In this document: positions 28,319 to 36,058 of the stretch, piece by piece
Numbering within the stretch: the first letter of the stretch is position 1
How the letters are laid out: each line of letters begins with the position of its first letter
Assembly (NCBI RefSeq): GCF_003590145.2
Contig: NZ_CP060436.1
Coordinates: 406,001 to 470,000 of the forward strand
Origin: Pseudooceanicola algae
GTDB lineage: Bacteria > Pseudomonadota > Alphaproteobacteria > Rhodobacterales > Rhodobacteraceae
Reading direction: 5' to 3'
Length of the DNA stretch: 64,000 bases
Notes under the pieces: generated by a model
What the model saw: only the letters and a program-made list of their open reading frames with translations
Told to the model about the DNA's origin: nothing
Databases searched by the model: none
Made by a program: the position numbers and the translations under genes

Positions 28319-29299
28319 ATGAAGACCTTGTTCGCCTTTGCCGCCGCCACCCTTCTGGGCGCCGTTTCGGTTCACGCGCAGGATGTCAGCGGCAAGCTGG
28401 TCCTTTACACCTCGCAGCCCAACGAGGACGCGCAGAAGACCGTGGATGCCTTCATGGCCGCCTATCCCGATGTCACGGTGGACTGGGTGCGCGACGGCAC
28501 GACACAGGTCATGGCCAAGCTGGCCGCTGAATTCCAGGCCGGCGCGCCGCAGCCCGACGTGCTGCTGATCGCCGACAGCGTCACCATGGAAAGCCTGAAG
28601 TCCGAAGACCGGCTGATGGCCTATCCGGGCGCGGATACCTCGGCCTATGAGAGCGGCGTGATGGACCCCGAAGGCTATTGGTTCGCCACCAAGCTGATCA
28701 CCACGGGTATCATCTACAACACCGCCGCGCCGATGCAGCCGACCTCATACAGGGATCTGCTGAGCGAAGAAGCCAAGGGCAAGATTGCCATGCCTTCGCC
28801 GCTGACCTCGGGGGCCGCAACGATCCACATGGATGCGCTGACCTCCAACCCGACGCTCGGCTGGGACTTCTACGAAGCGCTGGCCGATCAGGGCGCCAAC
28901 CCGCAGGGCGGCAATGGCGGCACTTACAAGGCAATTGCCGGCGGTGAAAAGCTTTATGGTTTCGTCGTCGACTTCCTGCCGATCCGCGAAGCGGTCAAGG
29001 GTGCGCCGGTGCGTTTCGTCTTCCCCGAAGAAGGCGTCTCGGCCGTGTCAGAACCCGTCGCGATCCTGTCGACCGCCCAGAACCCCGATGCAGCCCGGGC
29101 CTTTGTCGATTTCCTGATCTCGACCGAAGGTCAGGAACTGGCGTCGGACATGGGTTATCTGCCCGCACACCCCGGTGTCGCGGCGCCCGAAGGCTTTCCG
29201 GCGCGCGACCAGATCCACCTGATGGAATTCGATCCCGCGAAGGCCCTGAAGAACGACATGGCCAACAAGCAGCGGTTCATGGACATCTTCGGCGGCTGA
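28319..29299 (+). CDS. ABC transporter substrate-binding protein, ferric/phosphonate cluster
   Basis: 326 residues. Signal peptide to about residue 20 (SVHAQD). The mature domain starts GKLVLYTSQPNEDAQKTVDAF, as in FbpA/AfuA/PhnS-type binding proteins, with DVLLIADSVTMESLK and PVAILSTAQNPDAARAFVDFL. The consecutive Tyr-Tyr pair that binds ferric iron in FbpA is absent: the equivalent stretch reads GGEKLYGFVVDFLP. Iron(III) is therefore not assured; an organic phosphonate, polyamine or thiamine-like ligand is possible. AGGAG precedes the start. It is followed by a fused permease. Confidence 0.85.
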   Translation: MKTLFAFAAATLLGAVSVHAQDVSGKLVLYTSQPNEDAQKTVDAFMAAYPDVTVDWVRDGTTQVMAKLAAEFQAGAPQPDVLLIADSVTMESLKSEDRLMAYPGADTSAYESGVMDPEGYWFATKLITTGIIYNTAAPMQPTSYRDLLSEEAKGKIAMPSPLTSGAATIHMDALTSNPTLGWDFYEALADQGANPQGGNGGTYKAIAGGEKLYGFVVDFLPIREAVKGAPVRFVFPEEGVSAVSEPVAILSTAQNPDAARAFVDFLISTEGQELASDMGYLPAHPGVAAPEGFPARDQIHLMEFDPAKALKNDMANKQRFMDIFGG

Positions 29300-29306
29300 C
29301 CCCGGA

Positions 29307-31010
29307 ATGATCCGCAATGCCCTGCGCGGCGAGGGAATATCCCTCGCCGCGCTTTGCCTTTTCGCGCTCCTGCTGTTCGTCATGCCGCTGGGGTTGTTGT
29401 TCCGACTCGGGCTGGCCCCGGACGGGGTGCCCAGCCTTGCGCCGCTGGCCGGGGCGCTGGAATCCGATGCAGTGCGCAGGGCGCTGTGGCGGTCACTGGT
29501 CAGCGCCAGCCTTTCGGGGGCCGGGGCACTGGTGATCGGCACGGCGCTGGCGCTGGCCATCGGGTTGACGGATCTGCGGCGCAAGGGCGCACAGGTCTTC
29601 GTGTTGCTGCTGCCGATGATGATCCCGCCGCATGTGACGGCCATCGCCTGGATCCAGGCGCTTGGGCCCGCCTCGCCGATCCTGCTGGCGCTCGGCATCG
29701 CGCCCGAGCCGGGATCGACCCATCCGCTGTATTCCGGGGCGGGGGTGATCCTGCTGCTGACCCTGCAACATGCGCCGCTGGTCTTTCTGGTGGTGCTCTC
29801 GGCCCTGCGTGGCCTGCCGCGCGAACTGACCGAAGCCGCCCGCCTTGCCGGTGCGCGGCCCAACCGGTTGCTGGCGCGCATCCTCTTGCCGTTGCTGGCG
29901 CCGGCGCTGCTGGCGGGGTTCACGCTGGCCTTCATCTCGGCGCTCGGGAATTTCGGCATTCCGGCGCTGCTGGGGATACCGGCGCGCTATACCACGCTGC
30001 CCGTGCTGATCTGGCGACGGCTGGCAAGCTTCGGGCCGGGCGTGCTGGGCGATGTGGCGATGATCTCGATGCTGCTGGCGCTGGTGGCGGTGGTGGCGAT
30101 CTGGCTGCAGGGGCGGCTGCAACGGCGCCTGCGCTCGGGGTTGATCGGGCTGGCCCAGGCGCCGATGCTGATCCGGCTCGGGGCCTGGCGCGGACCGGTG
30201 GCCGGGGCGCTGGTGGTCTACATGCTGATGACGCTGGCGCTGCCGCTTGCCGCCCTGATCTCGACCGCGCTGGTGCCGACCTATGGTGTGCGCCTGACAT
30301 TCGATACCGCGACCCTGGCGAATTTCGGCGAAGTGCTGCTGCGTCAGTCGGTGACCCTGCGGGCCTTTGCCAATTCGGCCATGGCAGCGGGGCTGGCGGG
30401 GCTGTTGTTGGCCGGGCTGTCGGTGCTGCTGGCGCATCAGGCGGGGCGTCGCGGGCGGGGGCCACGCCGCACGGCCGGTGGGATCTTCGTGCTGGCCGAA
30501 ATCGCCTATGCGATCCCCGGGCTGGTGATCTCCATCGCCTTCATCCTGGCCTTCATCCGCCCGATCCCCTTCACCGGTCTGTCGCTGTACAATACGCTGG
30601 CGATCATCTGCCTTGCCTACCTGACCGCCTTCTTCTCGGTCGCGCTCAAGCCCGTGGCGGCGGCCTATGGCCAGCTTGATCCGGGGATCGAGGACGCCGC
30701 CCGCGTGTCGGGCGCGCGCTTCGGGCGCCGACTGTGGCGGATCATCCTGCCGCTGCTTGCCCCGGCGGCCGGGTCCGGGGCAATCCTTGTCTTCCTGACC
30801 GCCTATAACGAGGTGACGGTCTCGGCGTTGCTCTGGTCGACGGGGAACGAGACCATCGGCACCGTGATCTTCAACTACGAAGACGGCGGATATACGGTGC
30901 TGGCCGCAGCCATGGCCAGCGTGACCGTGGCGGTGACGGTCCTGCTGATGCTGTTGCTGGATTGGCTGGGGCGGCGCCTGCCGCCGGGCGTGGTGCCCTG
31001 GCGGCTTTAG
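29307..31010 (+). CDS. ABC transporter permease, two fused membrane domains (FbpB/PhnV-like)
   Basis: 567 residues, about twelve hydrophobic segments. Two EAA coupling loops mark the duplicated permease domains: ELTEAARLAGARPNRLLARI with LLPLLAPALL, and GIEDAARVSGARFGRRLWRI with ILPLLAPAAG. This fused architecture is typical of ferric and 2-aminoethylphosphonate importers. It starts 7 bp after the binding-protein stop. Its stop is 6 bp from the convergent stop of the ATPase gene, so the ATPase is not part of the same transcript. Confidence 0.92.
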   Translation: MIRNALRGEGISLAALCLFALLLFVMPLGLLFRLGLAPDGVPSLAPLAGALESDAVRRALWRSLVSASLSGAGALVIGTALALAIGLTDLRRKGAQVFVLLLPMMIPPHVTAIAWIQALGPASPILLALGIAPEPGSTHPLYSGAGVILLLTLQHAPLVFLVVLSALRGLPRELTEAARLAGARPNRLLARILLPLLAPALLAGFTLAFISALGNFGIPALLGIPARYTTLPVLIWRRLASFGPGVLGDVAMISMLLALVAVVAIWLQGRLQRRLRSGLIGLAQAPMLIRLGAWRGPVAGALVVYMLMTLALPLAALISTALVPTYGVRLTFDTATLANFGEVLLRQSVTLRAFANSAMAAGLAGLLLAGLSVLLAHQAGRRGRGPRRTAGGIFVLAEIAYAIPGLVISIAFILAFIRPIPFTGLSLYNTLAIICLAYLTAFFSVALKPVAAAYGQLDPGIEDAARVSGARFGRRLWRIILPLLAPAAGSGAILVFLTAYNEVTVSALLWSTGNETIGTVIFNYEDGGYTVLAAAMASVTVAVTVLLMLLLDWLGRRLPPGVVPWRL

Positions 31011-31016
31011 GGTGGT

Positions 31017-32036
31017 CTAGGCGGGCAGGGCCCAGGCCTGCTTGATGGCGATCTGCAGGGTCTCGCCGTCTGTCACGCGTGCATCGCTGCGAAACGGCAG
31101 CGCCTCGGCCAGACCTTGCACACGCAGCGCGCCTTCCCAGCCGCCCCCGCGGTAAAAGACCTGTTCGGCGCAGGCCGGAATGTTGCCGCTGCCGAGGTCC
31201 AGATCGCGGGGGCGCAGTACCACCTGGCCCGGACCCTTGCGCGGCCCGCCCGACAGGGCCACGCGGATCGGCCCAAGATCGGCCGTCGCCCCGTCAAGGC
31301 GCGCCTCGAGCAGCGCGGCACGGCCGATGAAGCGCGCCACATGGGCGGTTTCGGGGCGGTCATGAATGTCTTCGGGCGCGCCGACCTGCACGAAACGCCC
31401 GGCCTCCATCACCGCGATGCGGTCGGCCAGCGCCATGGCTTCGCGCTGATCATGGGTGATGTAGATCACCGTCGCGCCCGAGGCCTTGTGAAAGGCCAGA
31501 AGCTCTTCTTCCATGCGGTTGCGCAGATGCGGGTCAAGGTTGGCCAGAGGTTCGTCCATCAGCACCAGCCCCGATCCGCTGGCAAGACAGCGGGCCAGGG
31601 CGACGCGCTGACGCTGGCCGCCCGACAGGTCGGCGGGCTTGCGATCCGCGTGCTCGGTCAGGGAGACGGTCCTAAGGTGCTGGTCCGCGCCTGTCCGTGC
31701 CGCCTGCCGCCCCAACCCGTCGCACTCCAGCGGAAAGGCCACGTTATCCCGCACGCTCATATGCGGCCAGAGCGCATAGGTCTGAAAGACGACCGCCACA
31801 TCGCGTTCCTCGGGCGGGACATGCAGGCCGGGTGCCGAGACCGCTGTGCCGCCAAGGGATATCGTGCCGCGATCCAGTGGCTCCAGCCCCGCGATCAGCC
31901 GCAGCAACGTGGACTTGCCACAGCCCGAGGGGCCGAGCACCACAAAGAACTCGCCGGCCTCGATCCGGGTGGTGATGCCGTCCACCGCCGGTTTGCCGGC
32001 GAATAGCTTTGCCGTCTCGCTCAGATCCACCGACAT
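31017..32036 (-). CDS. ABC transporter ATP-binding protein, ferric/spermidine type
   Basis: 339 residues. Walker A GPSGCGKSTLLRL, Q loop VFQTYALWPHMSV, signature LSGGQRQRVALARCL, Walker B LVLMDEPLANLD, switch ITHDQREAMALAD, and a C-terminal TOBE-like part (GQVVLRPRDLDLG). It almost certainly powers the adjacent permease although encoded on the other strand. ATG 32036 is chosen for the GGGAGG ribosome site; the longer frame to 32096 lacks one. The separate promoter implies that the ATPase dose is set independently of the permease. Confidence 0.92.
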   Translation of the reverse strand: MSVDLSETAKLFAGKPAVDGITTRIEAGEFFVVLGPSGCGKSTLLRLIAGLEPLDRGTISLGGTAVSAPGLHVPPEERDVAVVFQTYALWPHMSVRDNVAFPLECDGLGRQAARTGADQHLRTVSLTEHADRKPADLSGGQRQRVALARCLASGSGLVLMDEPLANLDPHLRNRMEEELLAFHKASGATVIYITHDQREAMALADRIAVMEAGRFVQVGAPEDIHDRPETAHVARFIGRAALLEARLDGATADLGPIRVALSGGPRKGPGQVVLRPRDLDLGSGNIPACAEQVFYRGGGWEGALRVQGLAEALPFRSDARVTDGETLQIAIKQAWALPA

Positions 32037-32295
32037 GCGGGGCCTCCCATAGCCGAACCTTCGGGTCGGGATAGGGCCGCGCCCAGAGGCGCGCAAGTCG
32101 CGGCCAAGTGAAGTTTTTGCGACAGGGGCAGGGCGGTGACTTGGCAGGGGGCAGAGGGGGGCGATGGGGCGCCGGGCAGGCTAAGGTCGTAAGCGGCTGG
32201 ACTATTCTTTGCCCCGCCCGGGGCTTGCGCTTGGCGCGGTCGCGCAGCATGGTCCGGGCTTGTGGACCTTGAAGCCGACAAAGACGGAGCCGCCG

Positions 32296-33507
32296 ATGAC
32301 CGCCCCCACCCGATGGACCGACCTTGCCCCGCACCAGGCCTGGTTGCGCAATCAGGCCGACCGCCTTCTGAGCCTGTTCGAAGCCACCGCAATCGACCCC
32401 CACGGCGGGTTCTTTACGCTCGACAGCCAGGGCCGGCCAAACGAGGACGACGGGTTCCGCCAGCTTCACGATACCACGCGGATGATCCACTGTTTTGCCC
32501 TGGCCGAGCTGATGGGCCGCCCCGGCGCCCATGTGATCGTCGGGCACGGGCTTGATTTCCTGCGCAATTTCCACGCCGACGACAAGCTGGGCGGCTATGC
32601 CTGGAACGCGCGGAACGACGGTGCCATGGCAGGCAACAAGACGGCCTATGGCCATGCCTTCACGCTGCTGGCGGCCTCGACCGCGCGGCTGGCCGGGCAT
32701 GACACCGACGACCTGCTGAAGGACGTGACCGAGGTCATCGACACCCGGTTCTGGGAAGAAAGCGCTGGCGCGGTGACCGAGGAATTCGCGCTCGATTGGG
32801 CGCCCTACCCTGAGTATCGCGGCCAGAACTGCAACATGCACATGACCGAAGCCCTGATGGCGGCCTACGAGGCCACGGGCGATGTCACCTACCTCAAGAA
32901 GGCCGAGCGGATCGCGGGGCTGCTGATCAATATCCATGCCCGCGCCCATGACTGGCGGGTGGTCGAGCATTTCGATGCCAACTGGCGCCCGGATACCGAA
33001 TATGACGGGGATCCGATGTTCCGTCCCGCCGGGGTCACGCCGGGGCATGGGCTGGAATGGGTGCGCCTGCTGGTTCAGCTGTATCGTACCAGTGGCGGGT
33101 CCCAGGACTGGATGATCGAAGCGGCGCGGGGCCTGTTTGCCCGCGCGATTGCCGATGGCTGGGACAGCACCGGCGGCGGGCTGGTCTATACGACCGATTT
33201 CGCCGGGAAACCGCTGGTCCGGGACCGCTACTGGTGGCCGGTCTGCGAAGGCATCGGCGCGGCCCATGCGCTGCGCGGCCTCGATCCGCAGGCCGAAGAC
33301 TGGTACCGCCGGTTCTGGGATTTTGCCGCCACGCGGCTGATCGACCATGAGAACGGTGGTTGGTTCCCGCAACTGGATGACAAGGGATGCCCATCGCAGG
33401 ATCCCTTCTTCGGCAAGCCCGACCTCTACCATGCGCTTCAGGCCTGCCTGGTGCCGCTCTGGCCGGTGGAAAATTCCGTCGCCGGGAACCTGTTGCGCGG
33501 TCAGTGA
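32296..33507 (+). CDS. AGE-family sugar epimerase/isomerase
   Basis: 403 residues, the usual length of the N-acylglucosamine 2-epimerase superfamily (mannose isomerase, sulfoquinovose isomerase YihS, cellobiose epimerase). Visible features of the alpha/alpha-barrel are GGFFTLDSQGRP, DTTRMIHCFALAELMG, GHAFTLLAAS, NMHMTEALMAAYEATGD, TPGHGLEWVRLL, YWWPVCEGIGAAHAL and NGGWFPQLDDKG, which supply the His residues used for aldose-ketose isomerisation. The closest match by eye is the D-mannose isomerase/YihS subgroup. ATG 32296 follows CGGAG. Monocistronic; divergent to the ABC ATPase. Confidence 0.85.
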   Translation: MTAPTRWTDLAPHQAWLRNQADRLLSLFEATAIDPHGGFFTLDSQGRPNEDDGFRQLHDTTRMIHCFALAELMGRPGAHVIVGHGLDFLRNFHADDKLGGYAWNARNDGAMAGNKTAYGHAFTLLAASTARLAGHDTDDLLKDVTEVIDTRFWEESAGAVTEEFALDWAPYPEYRGQNCNMHMTEALMAAYEATGDVTYLKKAERIAGLLINIHARAHDWRVVEHFDANWRPDTEYDGDPMFRPAGVTPGHGLEWVRLLVQLYRTSGGSQDWMIEAARGLFARAIADGWDSTGGGLVYTTDFAGKPLVRDRYWWPVCEGIGAAHALRGLDPQAEDWYRRFWDFAATRLIDHENGGWFPQLDDKGCPSQDPFFGKPDLYHALQACLVPLWPVENSVAGNLLRGQ

Positions 33508-33518
33508 TCCGCGAACCA

Positions 33519-33544
33519 GCAGCGTCGGACCTGTCCGGCGCTGC
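33519..33544 (+). terminator. terminator-like hairpin after the AGE-family gene
   Basis: GCAGCG-T-CGGAC-CT-GTCCG-G-CGCTGC forms a tight 11-pair hairpin with one mismatch, 11 bp after the stop. No T run follows. Confidence 0.5.
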
Positions 33545-33673
33545 GCCCTGAACTGCGCGGGCAGGGGACCCGGAGCTACAGGACCGGAATCGTCAAAAGG
33601 CCCAAACGCCAAAAGGTCCGTCGTGACCGCTGGCATTGCCTGCGGACCCTTACGGATACCTTTTGGTGATTTT

Positions 33674-33748
33674 TGGAGCGGGCGAAGAGATTCGAACTCT
33701 CGACCCTAACCTTGGCAAGGTTATGCTCTACCCCTGAGCTACGCCCGC
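33674..33748 (-). tRNA. tRNA-Gly (GCC), downstream copy
   Basis: 75 nt with encoded CCA. Acceptor GCGGGCG/CGCCCGC, anticodon loop TTGCCAA (GCC), T loop TTCGAAT. Identical to the copy at 33938-34012. Confidence 0.97.
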
Positions 33749-33764
33749 TCTCTGACGTGGCGCC

Positions 33765-33793
33765 GAAATACGCGGTAGGACGGGGCGGCGCAA
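33765..33793 (-). promoter_or_regulatory. candidate promoter of the downstream tRNA-Gly
   Basis: Minus strand TTGCGC (33793-33788), 17 bp, TATTTC (33770-33765), 16 bp before the tRNA. Confidence 0.45.
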
Positions 33794-33937
33794 GCAGAAA
33801 TTTCGGCCTTTTCGGGCAAATTTTTCGGGGCCGATCATTCTGGTGATCTGCGGGCCCAAGGCCCCTGAAAACGCGAAAAACCCCCGTGCATCGCGCTGTT
33901 GCGCCATGTTCGGAGGATCGCTGATCTTCAGTAAAAT

Positions 33938-34012
33938 TGGAGCGGGCGAAGAGATTCGAACTCTCGACCCTAACCTTGGCAAGGTTATGCTCTACCCCTG
34001 AGCTACGCCCGC
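33938..34012 (-). tRNA. tRNA-Gly (GCC), upstream copy
   Basis: 75 nt with encoded CCA, identical to the copy at 33674-33748; anticodon GCC. The 189 bp between the copies hold a promoter candidate but no gene. Confidence 0.97.
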
Positions 34013-34032
34013 ATCCATTGGGTGAGGCACGA

Positions 34033-34059
34033 TGTATAAAGAAGCCCGCTGCGCCGCAA
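34033..34059 (-). promoter_or_regulatory. candidate promoter of the upstream tRNA-Gly
   Basis: Minus strand TTGCGG (34059-34054) and TATACA (34038-34033); the 15-bp spacing is short, so confidence is limited. Confidence 0.35.
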
Positions 34060-34135
34060 GAGGAAATTTGACCACGGGCCAAGAAATTATCCGGGGCGGT
34101 TGCCGGTCCCGGCAAGGGCGTATCGGGGGGACTGT

Positions 34136-34164
34136 CCCCACTGCGCAGCCTTTGCGCAGCGGGG
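34136..34164 (-). terminator. terminator-like hairpin downstream of ohr
   Basis: CTGCGCA-GCCTT-TGCGCAG with outer CCCC/GGGG pairing, just after the ohr stop on the minus strand. No T tract. Confidence 0.4.
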
Positions 34165-34174
34165 GCAGGGGAGG

Positions 34175-34597
34175 TCACGCGCGGTTCAGCGTCACTTCGA
34201 CATTGCCGCGAATGGCGTTGGAATAGGGGCAGACCTCATGCGCTTTCTCCAGCAGGGCATCGGCGGTTTCCGCGTCGACGCCGGGCAACGAAACGCTGAG
34301 CGTGACCACCAGGCCAAAGCCCGCGCCGTCCTTGCCGATACCGACCTCAGCAGTGGCGCTGGCGTCATCTGTCAAGGCGACCTTCTGCTTGCCGGCGACC
34401 AGTTTGAGGGCCGACATGAAGCAGGCCGCATAGCCGGTGGCGAACAGTTGTTCGGGGTTGGTGCCCTCGCCGCCTGCGCCGCCAAGTTCCTTGGGGGTGA
34501 CAAGCTTGACCGACAGTGTGCCGTCTTCGGTGTCTGCGGTGCCGTCGCGGCCGCCGGTTGCGGTGGCGCGGGTCGAATAAAGCGGAGTGATGGACAT
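34175..34597 (-). CDS. ohr: organic hydroperoxide resistance protein (Ohr/OsmC family)
   Basis: 140 residues. The two redox Cys of Ohr are present: Cys59 in YAACFMSAL and Cys123 in EVCPYSNA, together with Glu50 in NPEQLFATGY. The enzyme reduces organic hydroperoxides with thiol electrons (lipoyl-linked in characterised members). It is divergent to the ohrR regulator with a 121-bp shared promoter region that contains a 22-bp near-perfect palindrome, the expected operator layout. Expression should rise when peroxide oxidises OhrR. Confidence 0.94.
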   Translation of the reverse strand: MSITPLYSTRATATGGRDGTADTEDGTLSVKLVTPKELGGAGGEGTNPEQLFATGYAACFMSALKLVAGKQKVALTDDASATAEVGIGKDGAGFGLVVTLSVSLPGVDAETADALLEKAHEVCPYSNAIRGNVEVTLNRA

Positions 34598-34620
34598 GGT
34601 ATCCCTTTCCGTGGCTGAAA

Positions 34621-34642
34621 ATTATGTCGTGCACGATATAAT
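34621..34642. promoter_or_regulatory. OhrR operator candidate 1
   Basis: 22-bp palindrome with outer ATTAT/ATAAT and inner TCGTGCACGA; only one of eleven pairs mismatches. It lies 23 bp upstream of the ohr start in the divergent region. Confidence 0.7.
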
Positions 34643-34690
34643 AATCCGGAATGCCGCAGTTTCAACCGGTGGCAGGGCCTGTATTGCAAA

Positions 34691-34712
34691 TAAATCGTGT
34701 GCGACCTATTTA
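34691..34712. promoter_or_regulatory. OhrR operator candidate 2
   Basis: Degenerate second copy: outer TAAAT/ATTTA with the core TCGTGTGCGA, matching the core of the first site at 8 of 10 positions. It abuts the ohrR ribosome site, so it would give autorepression. Confidence 0.5.
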
Positions 34713-34718
34713 AGGGGG

Positions 34719-35204
34719 ATGACAGAATTGCTTCCCGACCCCCCGAAAACGCCGGATCAGGGTGATCAGATCCCGGCACCGACCGAAGCACTGATCTGCT
34801 TCAACCTCTATGCGGCCAGTCATGCCTTCATCCGGCTTTACACGCCGCATCTGGACCGTTTGGCGCTGACCTATCCGCAGTTCCTGGTGCTGTTGCTGCT
34901 GCATGACCGGGATGGTCAGCAGGTGGGGGAGCTGGGGCGCGCCCTTTCGATGGAAACCAACACCCTGTCACCGCTGTTGAAACGGCTGGGTGATATGGGG
35001 CTGATCACACGACAAAGGTCGAAGAAAGATGCGCGCCGGGTAGCGATCTGCCTGACAGATGCAGGGCGCACCAAGGCCACAGCCGTGGCCGATGTGCCGG
35101 GCTGCATCGCGCGCGAAAAGGGTTTGAGTGCCGATGGCTATCGCCACACGCTCGAGATGTTGAAGGCCCTGCGCGGCTGGATCGACGCTTCGCCGCAGGC
35201 CTAG
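34719..35204 (+). CDS. ohrR: MarR-family organic hydroperoxide sensor OhrR
   Basis: 161 residues from ATG 34719. Peroxide-sensing Cys27 lies in ALICFNLYAASHAF, as in OhrR proteins (Cys near residue 15-25). The winged helix follows with YPQFLVLLLLHDRDGQQVGELG, the recognition helix METNTLSPLLKRL, and the wing RQRSKKDARRVAICLT. Reduced OhrR represses ohr and itself. The AAGGGGG ribosome site touches the ATG directly, which is too close; a TTG three codons later (34728) has normal spacing and may be the true start. Confidence 0.92.
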   Translation: MTELLPDPPKTPDQGDQIPAPTEALICFNLYAASHAFIRLYTPHLDRLALTYPQFLVLLLLHDRDGQQVGELGRALSMETNTLSPLLKRLGDMGLITRQRSKKDARRVAICLTDAGRTKATAVADVPGCIAREKGLSADGYRHTLEMLKALRGWIDASPQA

Positions 35205-35207
35205 GGG

Positions 35208-35912
35208 TCAACGCAGGGGCGCGCGCCAGCCGGCGGCCAGCGCCTCTGCCTCGGAGCAGAACCAGCGCTCACCGTGATCGGTGGAGATTCGCGTCGCCGC
35301 ATAGCTGCGCGAATAGGGCGTGTGATAGATCCGTTCGCCGCTTCGCGAGATATTGCCCTTGATCGGGCAGTTTTCCGGCGTGACCTGGCTGGCGCTGTTC
35401 CAGCGGCTGGCGCGGAAATCCCATGGTGTTTGCGGCGTGCCACGCGCCCAGAGGCCGCGACCGGCGGCGCGGGCCTCGTCCTCCAGCGGCAGGTAGTCGC
35501 GAGAATAGCGCACGAAGGCCATGGCGTGGCCATTCGCGATCATCGTCCCGCCAAGATCGACCTTGCCGGCAAAGCAATGGGCCAGAAGTCGGTCATAGGC
35601 ATCATATTCAGCGCCCGTGCAGGTGATCTGCCGGCCCGAGGTGATCCGCTGCATGAAGGCGGTGGACTGCTGGCCGCAGGGCAGGCCATTGCAACTTTGC
35701 GCGCTTTCGGGGGCATCGATACCGAACAGGCGGATCTTGGTGCCTGCGATGTCCAGCGTGTCGCCATCCACCACGCGCGCCGCGCCGGTGACGGAAAACT
35801 CGGCCCTCGCGATCTGAGGCACCGACGCAAGCGACAGGGCCGAAACGGTCAGGGCGGCAAGAGACAGGGCACCGCGCAGAATGGCGGGCCGCAGGGCGGT
35901 CAGGGGGAACAT
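35208..35912 (-). CDS. secreted thermonuclease-like (SNase) protein
   Basis: 234 residues. A Sec signal (cleavage after about residue 37, ARA-EF) precedes an SNase-like domain with VVDGDTLDI (Asp49, Asp51), IRLFGIDAPES (Arg61, Asp66, Glu69) and YDRLLAHC (Arg108), the full set for calcium-dependent phosphodiester cleavage. The C-terminus (HTPYSRSYAATRI, WFCSEAEALAAGWR) resembles the Excalibur-like tail often fused to such nucleases. Probable periplasmic or extracellular nuclease. Its stop is 4 bp from the convergent ohrR stop. Confidence 0.85.
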   Translation of the reverse strand: MFPLTALRPAILRGALSLAALTVSALSLASVPQIARAEFSVTGAARVVDGDTLDIAGTKIRLFGIDAPESAQSCNGLPCGQQSTAFMQRITSGRQITCTGAEYDAYDRLLAHCFAGKVDLGGTMIANGHAMAFVRYSRDYLPLEDEARAAGRGLWARGTPQTPWDFRASRWNSASQVTPENCPIKGNISRSGERIYHTPYSRSYAATRISTDHGERWFCSEAEALAAGWRAPLR

Positions 35913-36006
35913 GGCAGATCTCGCAAGGCAGGGCGTTAACGAAGGTTAACACCTCGACGCCCGGCTCTGCATCCGCAAAAGACCGGAAGGGTTAAGGGGG
36001 GGCAGC

Positions 36007-36035
36007 AAAAAGGCCCGCCTGGTCAGGGCGGGCCT
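36007..36035 (-). terminator. intrinsic terminator of pyc
   Basis: On the minus strand AAGGCCCGCCC pairs with GGCGGGCCTT around a short loop and is followed by TTT, 24 bp after the pyruvate carboxylase stop. Confidence 0.88.
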
Positions 36036-36058
36036 TGGTCGTCGTCAGCGGCGGCGGA

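Noticed and set aside
28319-29299. Naming the binding protein fbpA (iron)
   Set aside because: The tandem Tyr that bind ferric iron are not present, so the ligand is left open.
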